Of a stretch of DNA of 64,000 nucleotides, positions 44,612-56,235 are shown in pieces. The notes under the pieces are model-generated. The model was not told where the DNA came from. It saw only the letters and a program-made list of their open reading frames with translations, and ran no database searches. Numbering within the stretch: the first letter of the stretch is position 1; the number at the start of each line of letters is the position of its first letter. The DNA is taken from NCBI GenBank assembly GCA_036936605.1, contig JAUPFV010000001.1, positions 122,644,771-122,708,770 of the forward strand, read 5' to 3'. Both the position numbers and the translations under genes were made by a program. The DNA is from Limnanthes douglasii subsp. nivea (lineage: Eukaryota > Streptophyta > Magnoliopsida > Brassicales > Limnanthaceae).

Positions 44612-45160
44612 AACTCTATCTAATCTTTTCCAGGCTTTGTTATTACTCCAGGTGTATCTGGAGCCAATATAACCAGGATCATCAAGATTACAGAGCCTGA
44701 TGAAATCATTGAAATCATTAGAGCTAGAAACATCAAAAGATGAGCAGTTAAGCTAGTCATCAGAGCAGGAGATGGCATTGAAATCGCCAGCCAGAATCCA
44801 GGGCTTGTCACTATTAGGTATGATTCCTAACTTACTCCAAAGCTCTTTACGCTGCACATTTTTATTCTTAGCATAAACAGAAGTTAAAAAACCAGAGAAG
44901 TTAGAAACATTAATCTCCAAATGGAGAAATTGATCATGATCAATCAAGACACTTAAGCTAATCTCATCATCCCAAAAGATCCACATTTTATTAGAACAGT
45001 TAGCAACCCAATTATTAAAACCAATTCTCTTAGCAATTCTCTCTATTTTATCAATTCTAGCCATAGGCTCTTGAATAGCAATCAGTTTAACCTTATCTTT
45101 ATTAATAATAAACTTGAGTCTAGACAAGGTAGCATTATTATTGAGACCACGAGCATTACA
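44612..45160 (-). pseudogene. LINE ORF2 N-terminal endonuclease
   Basis: An apurinic/apyrimidinic-type endonuclease domain: NARGLNNNATLSRLK (normally starting WNVRG), LIAIQEPM with the catalytic Glu, then GFLTSVYAKN, WILAGDFNAI with the catalytic Asp and Asn, and SRYTWSN after a stop. The stop is at SCSDD*LNC (about 44753). The start codon is unclear: the frame opens just after the ORF1 stop and has no early ATG. Confidence 0.85.
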
Positions 45161-45164
45161 AACT

Positions 45165-46501
45165 TTAACTTACTATGGACTTACGAGCAATTAGTTTAAC
45201 CTCCTGTTTTGAATTATGATTGATTTTGTCTCTTTTTTGAAGAGATTTAATAGTTAACCTTTTGACGTTCCTGCTTTTACTTGCAAACTTTAACTTACTA
45301 TGGACTAAGGAACTAAAGTCATGATCAGAAGAACTGGGAGAAGTAGCAGTTGGGGAAGGATTATAACTACCAATATTGCTTTGCTTTAGAGAACTAGACA
45401 CAATATCATCAGTATTCTGATCCTGGCCCAATCCTTGGAGCGCACTTATCAAATCAAGATCTTGCTTAGAAGAGCAAGTCTCGCTAACAGGACTTGTAGT
45501 ACCGGGATTGTTATAAGTCTCAACAGGCTTGTCCTTAGAAGTAATGATAGATTTTAGTTTCCTTTTGTAAAACTTAATAAAAGGTTGAGTTTCTTTAGAG
45601 CAGTGAGGACTTGTAACACTTTCTTTAACAGCATCATAATGAAGAACAGTCTTTTCTATACTAGTCACCTCCTCCTTAGCATCATCTTTATGAACAACAT
45701 CATCTTTATTTGAAATCTTTTTGCATTTCTCAGAATCATGCCCCAAATGATGACAATTTTGACAATAACAATGAGCATTCTTATAACTAACACCTAACCA
45801 GCAACCATCACGATCACCAAACCTTATCCACAATTTCCTTTTCAACAATCTTGATACATCAATTTCAACCAATGCATAGCAAGCATTCATTTTAGCCCTA
45901 TTGATATCAGGCACCAAAACTTGATGAACTATTCCTAAAGAAGCAGTCAGTCCCTGTATAATAGATCTGTTGTACAGAAACTCTGGCAGTTTTTCAAACC
46001 TCACCCAAAGCAAGGCAACGGGACACTCATAATTTTTACCAATTTTCAGGACACCATTTGATGATCCGCATGACTTTACCATCCACATTCCAAAAACATT
46101 TCGACCATATCCTATCGACATCCTCCAATAAAGTGAATTCAATGAGAATTTGTCTTGAATCGAGTGTGACATACGTGAACATCCCCTTGAACTTGAAAGA
46201 ATCAAGAAAAGCTTGAAACGCCACACGCTTAGGAATGCCTTGACTGAATTTCGCAATAACTAGATTGAGCCAGAAGAGCGGCTTTATTTTGCTTTGTGAA
46301 ATGAATCACATTTTGGTCTTCGAAAGACGAAACAAATTTCGGCCGATACTCAACACAATCTGTCACATTTTTCAAAACTTCAGTGAATAACTTTCTGTCA
46401 TTAGTACGAACCACATTAGAATTGTGGAGAGGGAAACTCTTCTCCTTCTTATCATTCAATGGAGGAAACTCGTTAAGACTTAGAGAACTGTTAGCCATCA
46501 T
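45165..46501 (-). pseudogene. LINE ORF1 (DUF4283-like RNA-binding protein with zinc knuckle)
   Basis: It starts at an ATG near 46500 (MANSSLSLNEFPPLNDKKEK). At about 46229-46256 the frame shifts, and again near 46040-46070, through a DUF4283-like core (LIEFTLLEDVDRIWSKCFWN, then VALLWVRFEKLPEFLYN). A CCHC knuckle CQNCHHLGHDSEKC lies near 45735-45775. A Ser/Lys-rich tail follows, to a stop at 45165. It would bind the LINE RNA. At least two frameshifts make it a pseudogene. Confidence 0.85.
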
Positions 46502-46964
46502 CCAAGCTTAATTAATCAAGAAACAGAGCAAGAAAACCTCTTAAAGAACAGAGGAAAAAACCAAGAGTTCCCAAAAGAAAACCCACACCAGAAAAAAAAA
46601 TAACCAGAGCCTGCAAGACCTCTGAGAGTTCAGAGGGCCAATGTCGGAGAAGGCACACAGCCTCCAAAGGAGAAGCCCTACTCCAAATGCGAAAACCAGA
46701 ATCCAAGACCTCTTATATAATAAACGGAGAATAACAGAGAGAAACCGATACCGGAGAAGAAAACTGATGCCGGCTAAGATTAGACGAAAGAGATGGTTTC
46801 TTAGAGTTCAAGAAATCACTCTCATTTCTTGGAGATTTTTTCAAAACAGGAGGTCCTCCGGCTAGAATCGTGGACCACCTTACATAACTCATAGTCAACG
46901 GTAACCCGGGAATACTTAAAAAAAACCTAGCATAATAATTGTCATGATGTTTTCTTATCATCGG

Positions 46965-47420
46965 TTACTAGACGTATATTGGTAGAGTTGTTGTCGTTTT
47001 TATACTTAGTTCAGATAAGATAATGGTAATTGGTAGGGTTCTTGACACGAAGGAGATTGGTGAGGTGAGTACTAATAATGATTTTAACGAGATGGTTATT
47101 GATAGAAATGATTTTATTTCTGGAAATACGCTTTTTGATATTTTTATAGATAAATTTGGATTTGAAGTCCCCATGCCAAAACGTTTCTAAGGATTTTTGT
47201 TTGAAGAATGACTCTTTCGTGCGACTGGAAAAAAACAAAATTTTGAAGCTATTGATTTCAGCCTCAATGACAGAAGGGTTGAGAGGATCACTTGAGAGGT
47301 TGTGTTTGGCTTGAAGAAGTAAAATTTCAACCGGATAGACTTATTCGCTAATGTTATTGAATTATCTTTTATTAAAGAAGGATAAAGAAGATTTGATAGT
47401 TTAGTGGAGATAATTGCATA
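46965..47420 (-). pseudogene. Older LINE: ORF2 fragment before RT
   Basis: 47238-47011 (-) reads SSRTKESFFKQKSLETFWHG, then DFKSKFIYKNIKKRISRNKI, equivalent to the QKSR..WL..GD.NTKFFH....R..RN.I stretch of LINE ORF2. The RT that should follow is missing: the sequence ends at the 5' end of the younger LINE. Confidence 0.7.
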
Positions 47421-49904
47421 ATGGAGCCATCCATTGGAAGGTTCCAGTTACTGGTGACAATGAACAAGAAGTCAGGGTGAGATTTCCATATGTTGAAATA
47501 ACAAAATGGTTTTTTGGTGAAAACTAAGTGTACTTAGGGAAAAAGTGATGAGTGTATAGCCAGAGGTACGGTGGTAGTTATATTGTATAAAAGAATTTGG
47601 GAAGACAAATAAGACTAATATGATTGGAAAAAACATATTTTGTGATGTTCTTCTGACGGACAGAGTCATTCAGATCGCATCTATTCTAAGTAGAGATAAT
47701 CATAATAATAATAATAATAATAATAATTGAGGGAAATTAGATTAATTAATTTTAATAATCAAGGACAATGTTGTCCCATTGAATCATGATATTATCAGAT
47801 GCCACAGTGTGCATCCTCGTACGGGCATAAAGAAATGACTTCAATAACAGTCTGTTCGACATCGGGGGACTCTAAGTTAAGCTTGGCAATGACCGTGTTA
47901 GCCACCATCCATACCAGGGGGACAGTCACCACCACCATCATTAATACCCATCATAAAATCATTATAGCTAATATTCCTAAGGGAGTCAGAGGTAAAAGGT
48001 GTCTCTATCACTTTAGGAGATTGTGAGAGGACGATCATTGTTATTTACCGTAGGCTCTTTGCAAGGGCTATGCAGAGTATTAGGTGTTAATGCATTTTGT
48101 GGTGAGGTATGAAGGTTGGTGCAGTTCTGGAGGATATGACCAAATATATTTTACTTTTTACCGATGAAGGGAAAACCCTGATATTTGAGAAATAAAGAGA
48201 TTGATTTGCCCAAGCACTTGGTTCCCATCATAATAAGGAACTCATCAGAAGCATTCATAATAATGCATTCTCGCATAACCAATTTTAACCTTGTTAGCAG
48301 TGTGTGTTTCAACATAGATAGATATACCCAGAAAAATATATATGAGACTAAATCATTTCTCATTCCAAAGCTTATTACGAATTTCTTGTATCCTAACCCA
48401 AATCCAGATTGACTTGAATGGGTCTTTAAAAATATAGGTTATGGGTTCTCATTTCTTGATTAATATGGGATGGTCATTTAAGAATCTATGAATATTTTCA
48501 AGAACAATCATGGCGTTATGAGCATTGGTGAATCAGAAGAAAAAGTTTCCATATGGAGTTACCTTGCATTCCTGTAGTCTGCTCATGCCCCAAGAGTTTT
48601 ACAACTAGAGAATAAACATGGTGAGAAACAAGTTTGTTCCCTAAGAAATACCTCGAGAGACCCTTGACCTCGTTTGACTTATCTTCGTTAATTGCATCGG
48701 AAATGACGATTAACTCATCATTTTCAACTTGAATGTACTAGATTTTCTTAACCAATAAACATAATTTATTGTCTTAGGGTGCAATTAAAAATGTTAGCCC
48801 AAATCTGGGTGCATACAGAGGTATAACACTTGGAATACTCTGGTAAATGAACTTTCACGTGTAATGACAGAGGGTTGAGCTACATATATACTTCCAAGGA
48901 GAGGAGGAGCACTATAAAGCATGTTTGGAGTGATAAAAGTGTTTATAGGAGGGGCGGGAGTAGGGGCTCTGTCACTTGGAAGGCTTGGGCTACCGTAGAG
49001 AGCTTGAGTAGAAGTATAACCATATTGGTAAGTGAGGGAACTACGAAGAACTCATGATATTAGAGATGGAATGGCCTTCAATGATACGAAGGAGGAAATG
49101 AACCAATAAGGTTGGTACCAAGTGAAAATAATGGACCAAAGTTGACATGCGGGTTTGGGTTGGTGTTGGAAAATGGTCACCAGTGAAGAATGTGTGAGAC
49201 TTTGTAAGTGGGAGATAGATGGTAAGTGGTCTTTGAAGATGGTTAGTATGGTTTGAATATTAACGGGTAGTGGTTGAGACTAAGATGCGTTGGGGATAAA
49301 TATAACTAGCATATACTAATTAAGGCCCATTTGGTTGAAGAACTTAATGAAACTACCGTTAACATGAGATGGATTTGGAAGTGGATGTTTTAGAATCTTC
49401 CTTGGGGATAAGAGGATAGACAATAAGGAGAAATTTGTTTGCTTGCATGCCAATACGGGCACGAGAGTTGGAACAAGGAATTATCTTCCTTAAGGAGCAT
49501 GTCTTCATGGTGTTGTTGGTGTTCTTGCACATAAAGCATGAGCCTTTTTGAGTGTTGACCATGGTTTTACTGAAACTTGTAACTGGAAGAAACTCAAAAG
49601 GTAAAATAATAATTTTTTTAAAATTTCGGTATTCTTTAAGCAAAATGATGATATTTTGAAATATATTATGTAAAATTTAGAGGATACACCGATAAGTGGG
49701 AATGACATTGACAATGATAAGTTGTGCTTGAGGGAGATGAGGAGATCTATCAATTTTGGGTATGGAATATGCAATGATTGCTCTAATAGCCTGACAATGC
49801 ATGTGAAGAAGATTTAAGAAAATCTTTTTGTTGCATACAACATGAAATGAGGAAAGAATAGTGTGTTGTGGCTTTATTTGATTTGAGAAGATTGTGAGAT
49901 TCAA
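47421..49904 (-). pseudogene. Older LINE: endonuclease and ORF1 remnants, very decayed
   Basis: Reading in reverse, 48560-48430 gives GNFFFWFTNAHNAMIVLENI and 48361-48250 a stretch ending MLKHTLLTRLKLVMREC, which resembles DUF4283-type ORF1 in layout. 47900-47700 and 49640-49360 are open in pieces only. The assignment rests mainly on order and on the clearer ORF2 fragment next to it. A (TAA)n microsatellite lies at 47700-47727. Confidence 0.45.
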
Positions 49905-51612
49905 AATCCTTGATAACTATAGTGCAAACAGGCGTCCGGAATAGACGCACGAGCTCATCTATCTACAAAAAATATATATAATTTCATCATTGATTAAACG
50001 AGACACTCTATTAAAACCATAAGTGGGTTCCAAAAAAGATCTAAAAAACAATAGTTCTGCCACTTGAAGTTGAAAATAAGAGCTCTAAGAGTTTGTAAGA
50101 AAGATGGTAAGATATATGTACAAAAATTAATAACTCCATCATCAAGTACTAAGGCTTGAATGCGAGAAATCGAAGAACAATTTGTTGAAATCAGTTTATG
50201 ATTCTTAAAGTCAATGCAATTTTTTTATGAATATGAGATAGAAATCATTTTAATGTATGTCATTTTATTTTAAACATTATATTATCATTTTTTATGTATA
50301 ATGTATTATTTATAAATAACTGATTTTGATTATATTAAAATTAATTTTTGAAAACTATATAATTTTTGGTTTTATGCATCACATGTAATTAACAACACTA
50401 GTTAAATAGGTTCATGAAAGTTATTTTTCAAAATAAAGTTAAACAATCATTCTATTAAAAAAATATAGAATATGATTAATTGAGCATGTATATTTTTTTC
50501 ATAAAAATAATTTCAATAATTTTATTAAAATTATTATTATGGACAATATTTATATTATTTAATTTCTTATAAATTTATCTTTATATAAATAAGTTATGAT
50601 TCTTCTCTTATGAAAAAGATATAGAATGGGATGCTTGCTAAACATACACAACTAAGATAATAGTTACTCTTTGAAATAAGAGACCATTTTGTGATGATTG
50701 GTGTTAAGAATTTGTGACTATACTTTAGGTAGATGATTGACTGCGGTTTAGTTTTAGATATCGACTTACCTTCTAGATAAAATTACGGTGGTAAATTACA
50801 TAATAAGATGTCAATATTTTTTAAGAATTAGTTTTTATTAGAAAAATATTATGTGTTTTATTACAGGTTACAAATATAAATATTTTTCAAAAGTTAAACA
50901 TTTTAGTTTTTCTAAAATGATAGTTATATAAACATCAAAATAAATTACAAACATTTATTTTATAAAATATACAACATAGGTAAATAAAATATTACAAACA
51001 TTTGTTTTATAAAAAAATATAGGAAAACACAAAAAACAAAATATACAAACATACGTAAAGCATAATCAAACTAACATATATTTTTTTTACTTTATTATTG
51101 TATTTTTTTTATTTTAATGTTTTTAATGATATTTTATTTTATTGGGATTGATCGTTTTTTTTCATAAAGTAAGTGGTGGTGCTATATTCGATGTGGTGAA
51201 AATATCGTCCTCAAACATATGCATAACGACGAAGTCATTTTTAACATAGCAAAACGAATTTTGAAAATTTACGATCGACCTTCAAGAAAAATTAAATTTG
51301 ATGGAAGGATCTGGAGCATTATATCCATATTCATAAACCAATTTATGACAAGATATTCCTAAAAAATTATCGACCATCTTACCAATAAACATTAAAAATG
51401 TCATATTTGTATCATCTTCAACAATAAATTCTATTATAACTTTCAAATACAAAATATTATATTTAGTTTCATTTTATATTATTAACAAATCTAATAGTTT
51501 AAAAGAAAATAATTTAAAAAGCTATACGGTTTGTAAAATTTATAGAAAAAAATTCTCCTAATGCAGTTATTCAAGGGAATGAAGATGCAAAACAAAAAAA
51601 ATATGCCCCCAA
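49905..51612. other. AT-rich intergenic sequence
   Basis: Long A/T-rich sequence; I see no gene, RNA or element. Confidence 0.5.
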
Positions 51613-51822
51613 GGGGGTAGCAGAGTTGGTTGAGTAAGGCATGTTTGTGACCAAAGGTTATGAGTTCGAGTCTCTCTACATACGCTTTCTCGACTGAGCC
51701 TGTCACCTTGTGTGGTTCACCTTCTGGCGCTAGTTTATAGGCTATCACCTCATACTGAGGGTTTACCGTATGCGCACTCATTGCACTACTGCGGTTCCCT
51801 CCGAAACAAAAAACACAAAAAA
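51613..51822 (+). mobile_element. tRNA-derived SINE, copy 2
   Basis: Head GGGGTAGCAGAGTTGGTTGA with A-box-like TAGCAGAGTTGG, B-box-like GAGTTCGAGTCTC, body 'gcctgtcaccttgtgtggtt' and 'ctgagggtttaccgtatgcg', and end 'cggttccctccgaaac' followed by an A-rich tail. Flanking 'caaaaaaaatat' (ending 51604) and 'cacaaaaaaatat' (ending near 51826) look like target duplications. Compared with copy 1 at 18567-18777 it has many CG to TG/CA changes and lost the 'gagtagcggct' segment near its end. Confidence 0.85.
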
Positions 51823-51826
51823 ATAT

Positions 51827-53287
51827 ATAAAGTAAATTTTAGTTTAAGTATCTACCTAAAAAAAATGGTAAAAGATTGGTAATATGTATATAAATAAACG
51901 AGGATACTTTTTTAATATTTTATTTAATATTTGTATGATTCAAATATATTTTATAATTTATAATCTATTTAAAGTGTAATAATTTATAATTGGTTAAGGT
52001 ATATTATACCTTAACCTACAACTACCTAATGAAAGAGAATTTATTAATAGTTAAAAACAATTTTTTATCCTTAAAACTAAAAGTTGGATAATGTTTCATT
52101 TTAATATTAAAAAAAAGTTAGAAACCATATATTTTTCTCATGGAAATTTCAAACCGTAAAAATTGAACTCATTGAAAATAATTATTTTGGAAGAATTAGA
52201 CCATGACACACTTATAAAGTACTTTTTTACTTTTGATCATTTATAAAATTTCTACAACGGCCATAGATTCAGTTACAAATAAATTAAATATGTTACCTAA
52301 TAAGTTGTATTATTTCATGTATATTTTGTGATGTATACCGTCAAAATATGGAGTATTCATCCTTACGATATTTCATTTGGTTCATATATCAAATATATGG
52401 CATTTTTTTCATTTTTAGATTGAGTTAAAATATCTATGTTTTTTCGTAGACTTTTGATATAAATTCTTCTTCGGTTGAAGTTCATTTAATTTTTTTTATC
52501 AACGACTCATATAAAAGGTGTCTTATTGAAATTAAGAAAAGTACGATTCTTCGTAAGGGGTTGGAAAAAATGATTTTATAATAGTTCTGAGTGAGATATT
52601 TAGCTTATATGAACATTAATGTCTCTTGTCCATGTCTAATTTTAATATGGATTATGGATGAATATGCATGTTCGCACCCAATTTTGTTTGATATTTTAGT
52701 TATATTCAAGATGAGCGAGTTGATTAAGTGTTGTAGATTAATATTTTTTTATTGTTTTATAGAAAATATATGACATCTAGGTTAGTTTTTGGTTATGTAT
52801 TACCAGATTTAAGCTCCCGACCTAGATTTTGAGTAAAGCTAATTTCTCAGATTTTCGGTTGGATCATATTTTCTTGTATAGACGTGGATGTTGAACATAC
52901 TTATTCATATCTATAAAAATTTAGAAAAAATTATTAATTTGTTTATAAAAAATAGTATCCATCCTATTTATGATTCTAATTAATTATTTGAGTTTTGTTG
53001 AATGAATAATTTTAGCATTTACAAACATGTAGTTATTTTAAGGACCATCTTATCTCTTATATATATATATATTAATATTTTTAGGTTGATCTAGTTGACC
53101 TATGTTAAATTTGTAAAGTATAATCAATTATAGTTAGCTAACACACAATATATAAACAAATTAAAAAGATATATAAACTTTCCAATTAAAAAGATATATA
53201 AACTTTCCATGGAGTAACAATTGTCCATGTCTTGTATCATGCAACCATATCAAAGTCTACAATAGTTCATTCGAAATTTAAAGAGTT
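51827..53287. other. AT-rich intergenic sequence
   Basis: No gene seen. It contains an (AT)n run near 53060 and a short direct duplication of 'aattaaaaagatatataaac' (about 53159-53210) close to the gypsy insertion point. Confidence 0.5.
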
Positions 53288-53292
53288 AATAT
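53288..53292. repeat. Target-site duplication AATAT, left copy
   Basis: AATAT abuts the TG of the 5' LTR and is repeated at 63582-63586. Confidence 0.9.
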
Positions 53293-53659
53293 TGATGAGT
53301 TTAGATATTATAGTCACAACCTATTATTTAATCCGGACAGGGGTAATTCGGACCATATCACTCCACTATAAAATCCGAACAGGACAAATGTGAACACCTT
53401 TTGACTAAGCTATTTGCTAATCTACTTAAAAACTAATGGGTCCTTAAACTCGACCCGGTTTCACAACTTGACCCGGTAAGCCCATGGGTCATTAATTAAA
53501 AGTATAAATACCCCATTCACTCTCATTAATGAAGGTGATCAACATTTAATACAAGCAAACTGCTTAATTATCTCACTACTTCTGACACTAAACACAAAAT
53601 ACCCCAAACTTACTAAAACACTTTACAAAACTACCCCAACCCAAAAATAAACCAAACCA
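53293..53659 (+). mobile_element. 5' LTR of the complete Tat gypsy element
   Basis: 367 bp, TGATGAG ... AACCA. It contains 'aagtataaatacccc' (about 53500) as a likely TATA. By eye it differs from the 3' LTR at roughly two dozen positions (about 93% identical), so this insertion is clearly older than the copia element at 23814-29139. Confidence 0.95.
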
Positions 53660-53661
53660 AA

Positions 53662-53680
53662 TTGGCGACCACATTGGGAG
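53662..53680 (+). other. Primer-binding site of the Tat element
   Basis: 'ttggcgaccacattgggag' begins three bases after the 5' LTR, in the position of the tRNA primer site. Element C has a closely similar one near 18400. The priming tRNA cannot be named from this alone. Confidence 0.75.
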
Positions 53681-53731
53681 CATGAAGGTGCCTGAATTTT
53701 ACATTCAAAACCAGTAAGAAAAACAGTTCGG

Positions 53732-54803
53732 ATGGATCTGAACGAGCAAGGTACTCCACCTCCTGTGGTGGAAACGGTTAGGGAGAATAAAGAATACACT
53801 GTTGAAGAGCGAGATCAGCTGAGAGTAGAGATAGAAGTGTTAAGGGCCATAAAACAAGCAAAGAAAGGTATTAGGGAGAAATCAGGGGCGTCAACTATTC
53901 ACCATACTGACAATCTTAAGGAGAATGATCAATCGCTAAAGACTCATCTTAGTTCAAAAAAGACTCATTTCAGCTCTAAGAAGACACATCGGTGTAAGCC
54001 TGTTGAAAGTTCAGAGTCTGAGTCATCCAGTAGCTCTTCGAATGAGGTTGAGCTTGAGGAATATTTGTCATCAAGCAACGATGACGGGAGATCTAGAAAA
54101 AAGATGAAGTTAATCAAAAAGTATTCAAGAAAGAGGGATAGGCATGGTAGGTTTAAAAGGCATCTGGGCAGAGGGTCATCCCACAAGCATGTTGATCAGT
54201 TGCTGATATATCCTTTTTTTTCCAGATCGAACCAGGTATTTTCGAAATGCCTAATGAAGATACAGTCTTTAATCGTAATAAGAACTGGAGGGAGTCACCT
54301 TTTTCTGCAAAAGTACTGTCCGGAAACCTACCCAAAAGATTTGGCAGCTCCAAAATGGAAAAGTATGATGGAAGTCGAGATCCAGACAACCATCTAGAGC
54401 AATTCAAGAATTTCATGATGAATTTTGATGATGATGACAAAATCCTGTGCAGAGCCTTCTCCCTAACTTTCACGGGAAGTGCTCTTAAATGGTATAATAG
54501 CTTACCTCAAGGGTGTATTAGAAACTTTGATGCATTATGGATTGCCTTCCGAAGGCAATTCGTTGGAATAAAGAGGTGAAGGGAAACATGGATACCATTA
54601 TCCATTGTGCCCAAGACCCAAACGAATCTTTAAAAGACTACATAAGTCGATTTGTGAATACAAAGAACGGATTAGCAGATTGCTTCGAGCAGGTGGTAAT
54701 TGCTTTTCTAAGACAGGGGTTGAATCTTGGGAACCTGGCTGATTTTGTAACCAGGAAAAAAACTATAACTTGGGATGGCCTATTAAATCAAGTGGGAAAG
54801 TAG
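53732..54803 (+). pseudogene. Tat gypsy gag
   Basis: The ATG at 53732 opens 221 codons: MDLNEQGTPPPVVETVREN, then a charged coiled-coil-like segment (EERDQLRVEIEVLRAIKQAK) and a Ser/Lys-rich linker. Near 54230-54250 the frame shifts to 54247-54579, which carries the capsid core: MEKYDGSRDPDNHLEQFKNF, DDDDKILC, ALKWYNSLPQGCI. A second shift leads to 54537-54803: NESLKDYISRFVNTKNGLAD then VVIAFLRQGL. A half zinc knuckle follows after more shifts (FQYHNDIGHNTQDCITLKQ, about 55125-55180). It would form the particle shell if intact. Confidence 0.9.
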
Positions 54804-55185
54804 ATTAATATGGAAGAGACAAAGAAAACTAGGGTGCATCGTTAGGTGAGGTCCACCATAACAGCTCCTCCAGCCGTGAACCAGTCCGGCTACAAGGCTA
54901 AGGAGACCAGACAAGGATCCAACCGGACTAAACAAACTCAATCCAACCAGAATCAGGCCCATAGCCAATAATCAAGAGGTAAAAGAGGTCCTTGGGTTCA
55001 GCCGGAGTGGTTTTCAGATTTAAGGGAAAATGTGGACACAATCTATGATAAGACTAAGGAGGAAGTCCATTTTCGGAAGCCGGCGACACTACAGTCTCCC
55101 AGAGAAAGCCGAAATACTTATTTTTTTCCAATATCACAATGATATAGGCCATAACACTCAAGACTGCATAACATTAAAACAGTAA

Positions 55186-56200
55186 GTGCGAAACCTTATT
55201 GAAAGAGGCAAACTGGGAGCTTATGTCAAAAGAAGAAGTGGAAACAGGCCTGACAATGCTCCTCGGACGGGCCCTACAAACAATCGTGAAACATCTGCTC
55301 AAGAAGGGGCAATGGTGATTCTTGAAAGATTTGATGTTGATTCTGAGTACCTGGATCCTAATCAAAGTCGAAATAAGGTGGGAGATATAACAGAACAAAC
55401 CAGGATGGTATCCGGACTGATTGTTTTCTTTGAGTCACTCACCATCTTTGGAGGAGATACTGTGACAACACCCACCTCTTCATCAAAGAATAGGCATGTC
55501 CACAGTTTGGCCACTCAATTGGAAGGGGGAATGTTTTCCCATTAGTGCCAAACCTTTTTCCCATTAATAGTTTTTTATGAAAATGATTTAAAGAATATTG
55601 TTGGGCCTCATGAGGATGCGGTGGTTATAGGAGCATCTATTGGGGGCAATGATATACGCCGAATTTTGATAGATACAGGCAGTTAAGCAAACATCCTCTT
55701 CTTAAGCTCCTACAGACAGATGAGGAATCCGACTGTTATTCAACACTCAAACAGAACTATTGTGGGATTCACAGGGAGCTTTGCGGATGTAATTGGGGAA
55801 TTTGAAGAAGAAGTGTTGTAGGGAAAGGGCCATTTTAAGAAGATGGTGAAGGTGCTATTTGTTGTAGTAGACTACCCCACATCATACAATGTAATTTTTG
55901 GGAGGACCTGGCTTTACAGAATGCATGTTGTGGCCTCAACAGTCCATCATTGTTTAAAGTATGTAGTTCAAGGACAAGTAGGTGTTGTCCGAAGTAGTCA
56001 GAAGATAGTTAGGGAGTGCTATGCAACTGCTCTTGCTCCTAAGACTTTGGGAGCAGTTCAGATTAATGACGATTAGCAGTTACTAGAGCCTTATGAGGGG
56101 AAGAGTGAGATTGATGACCCCATAGAGGCTCTTAATGTTATAATACCAATTGAAGAAGTTGAAACCCACTCCCTAGCAAAGGGTAGAAATATTAAGAGTG
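55186..56200 (+). pseudogene. Tat gypsy aspartic protease
   Basis: LIERGKLGAYV (55195) joins gag to the protease. The domain reads DLKNIVGPHEDAVVIGASIG, then the catalytic RILIDTGS followed at once by a TAA (55684), then ANILFLSSYRQM and, after a TAG at about 55818, VVDYPTSYNVIFGRTWLYRM and RECYATAL. The active-site motif is kept but two in-frame stops interrupt the fold. Confidence 0.9.
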
Positions 56201-56235
56201 GTTCCAAGATAGCACGAGAATTAAAAACGAAGTTC

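Larger units (their letters stand above)
40468..46960 (-). mobile_element. Near full-length L1-type LINE
   Basis: It ends in a poly(A) tail (poly-T at 40468-40479 on the given strand), with a 3' UTR, ORF2 (endonuclease, RT, zinc-binding, RNase H) and ORF1 in the expected order. Domain content fits the plant L1 group with a C-terminal RNase H. It is inactive: ORF1 is frameshifted and ORF2 has two internal stops. The 5' boundary is set only where an older LINE starts to be recognisable (about 46960). I did not find target duplications. Confidence 0.85.
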
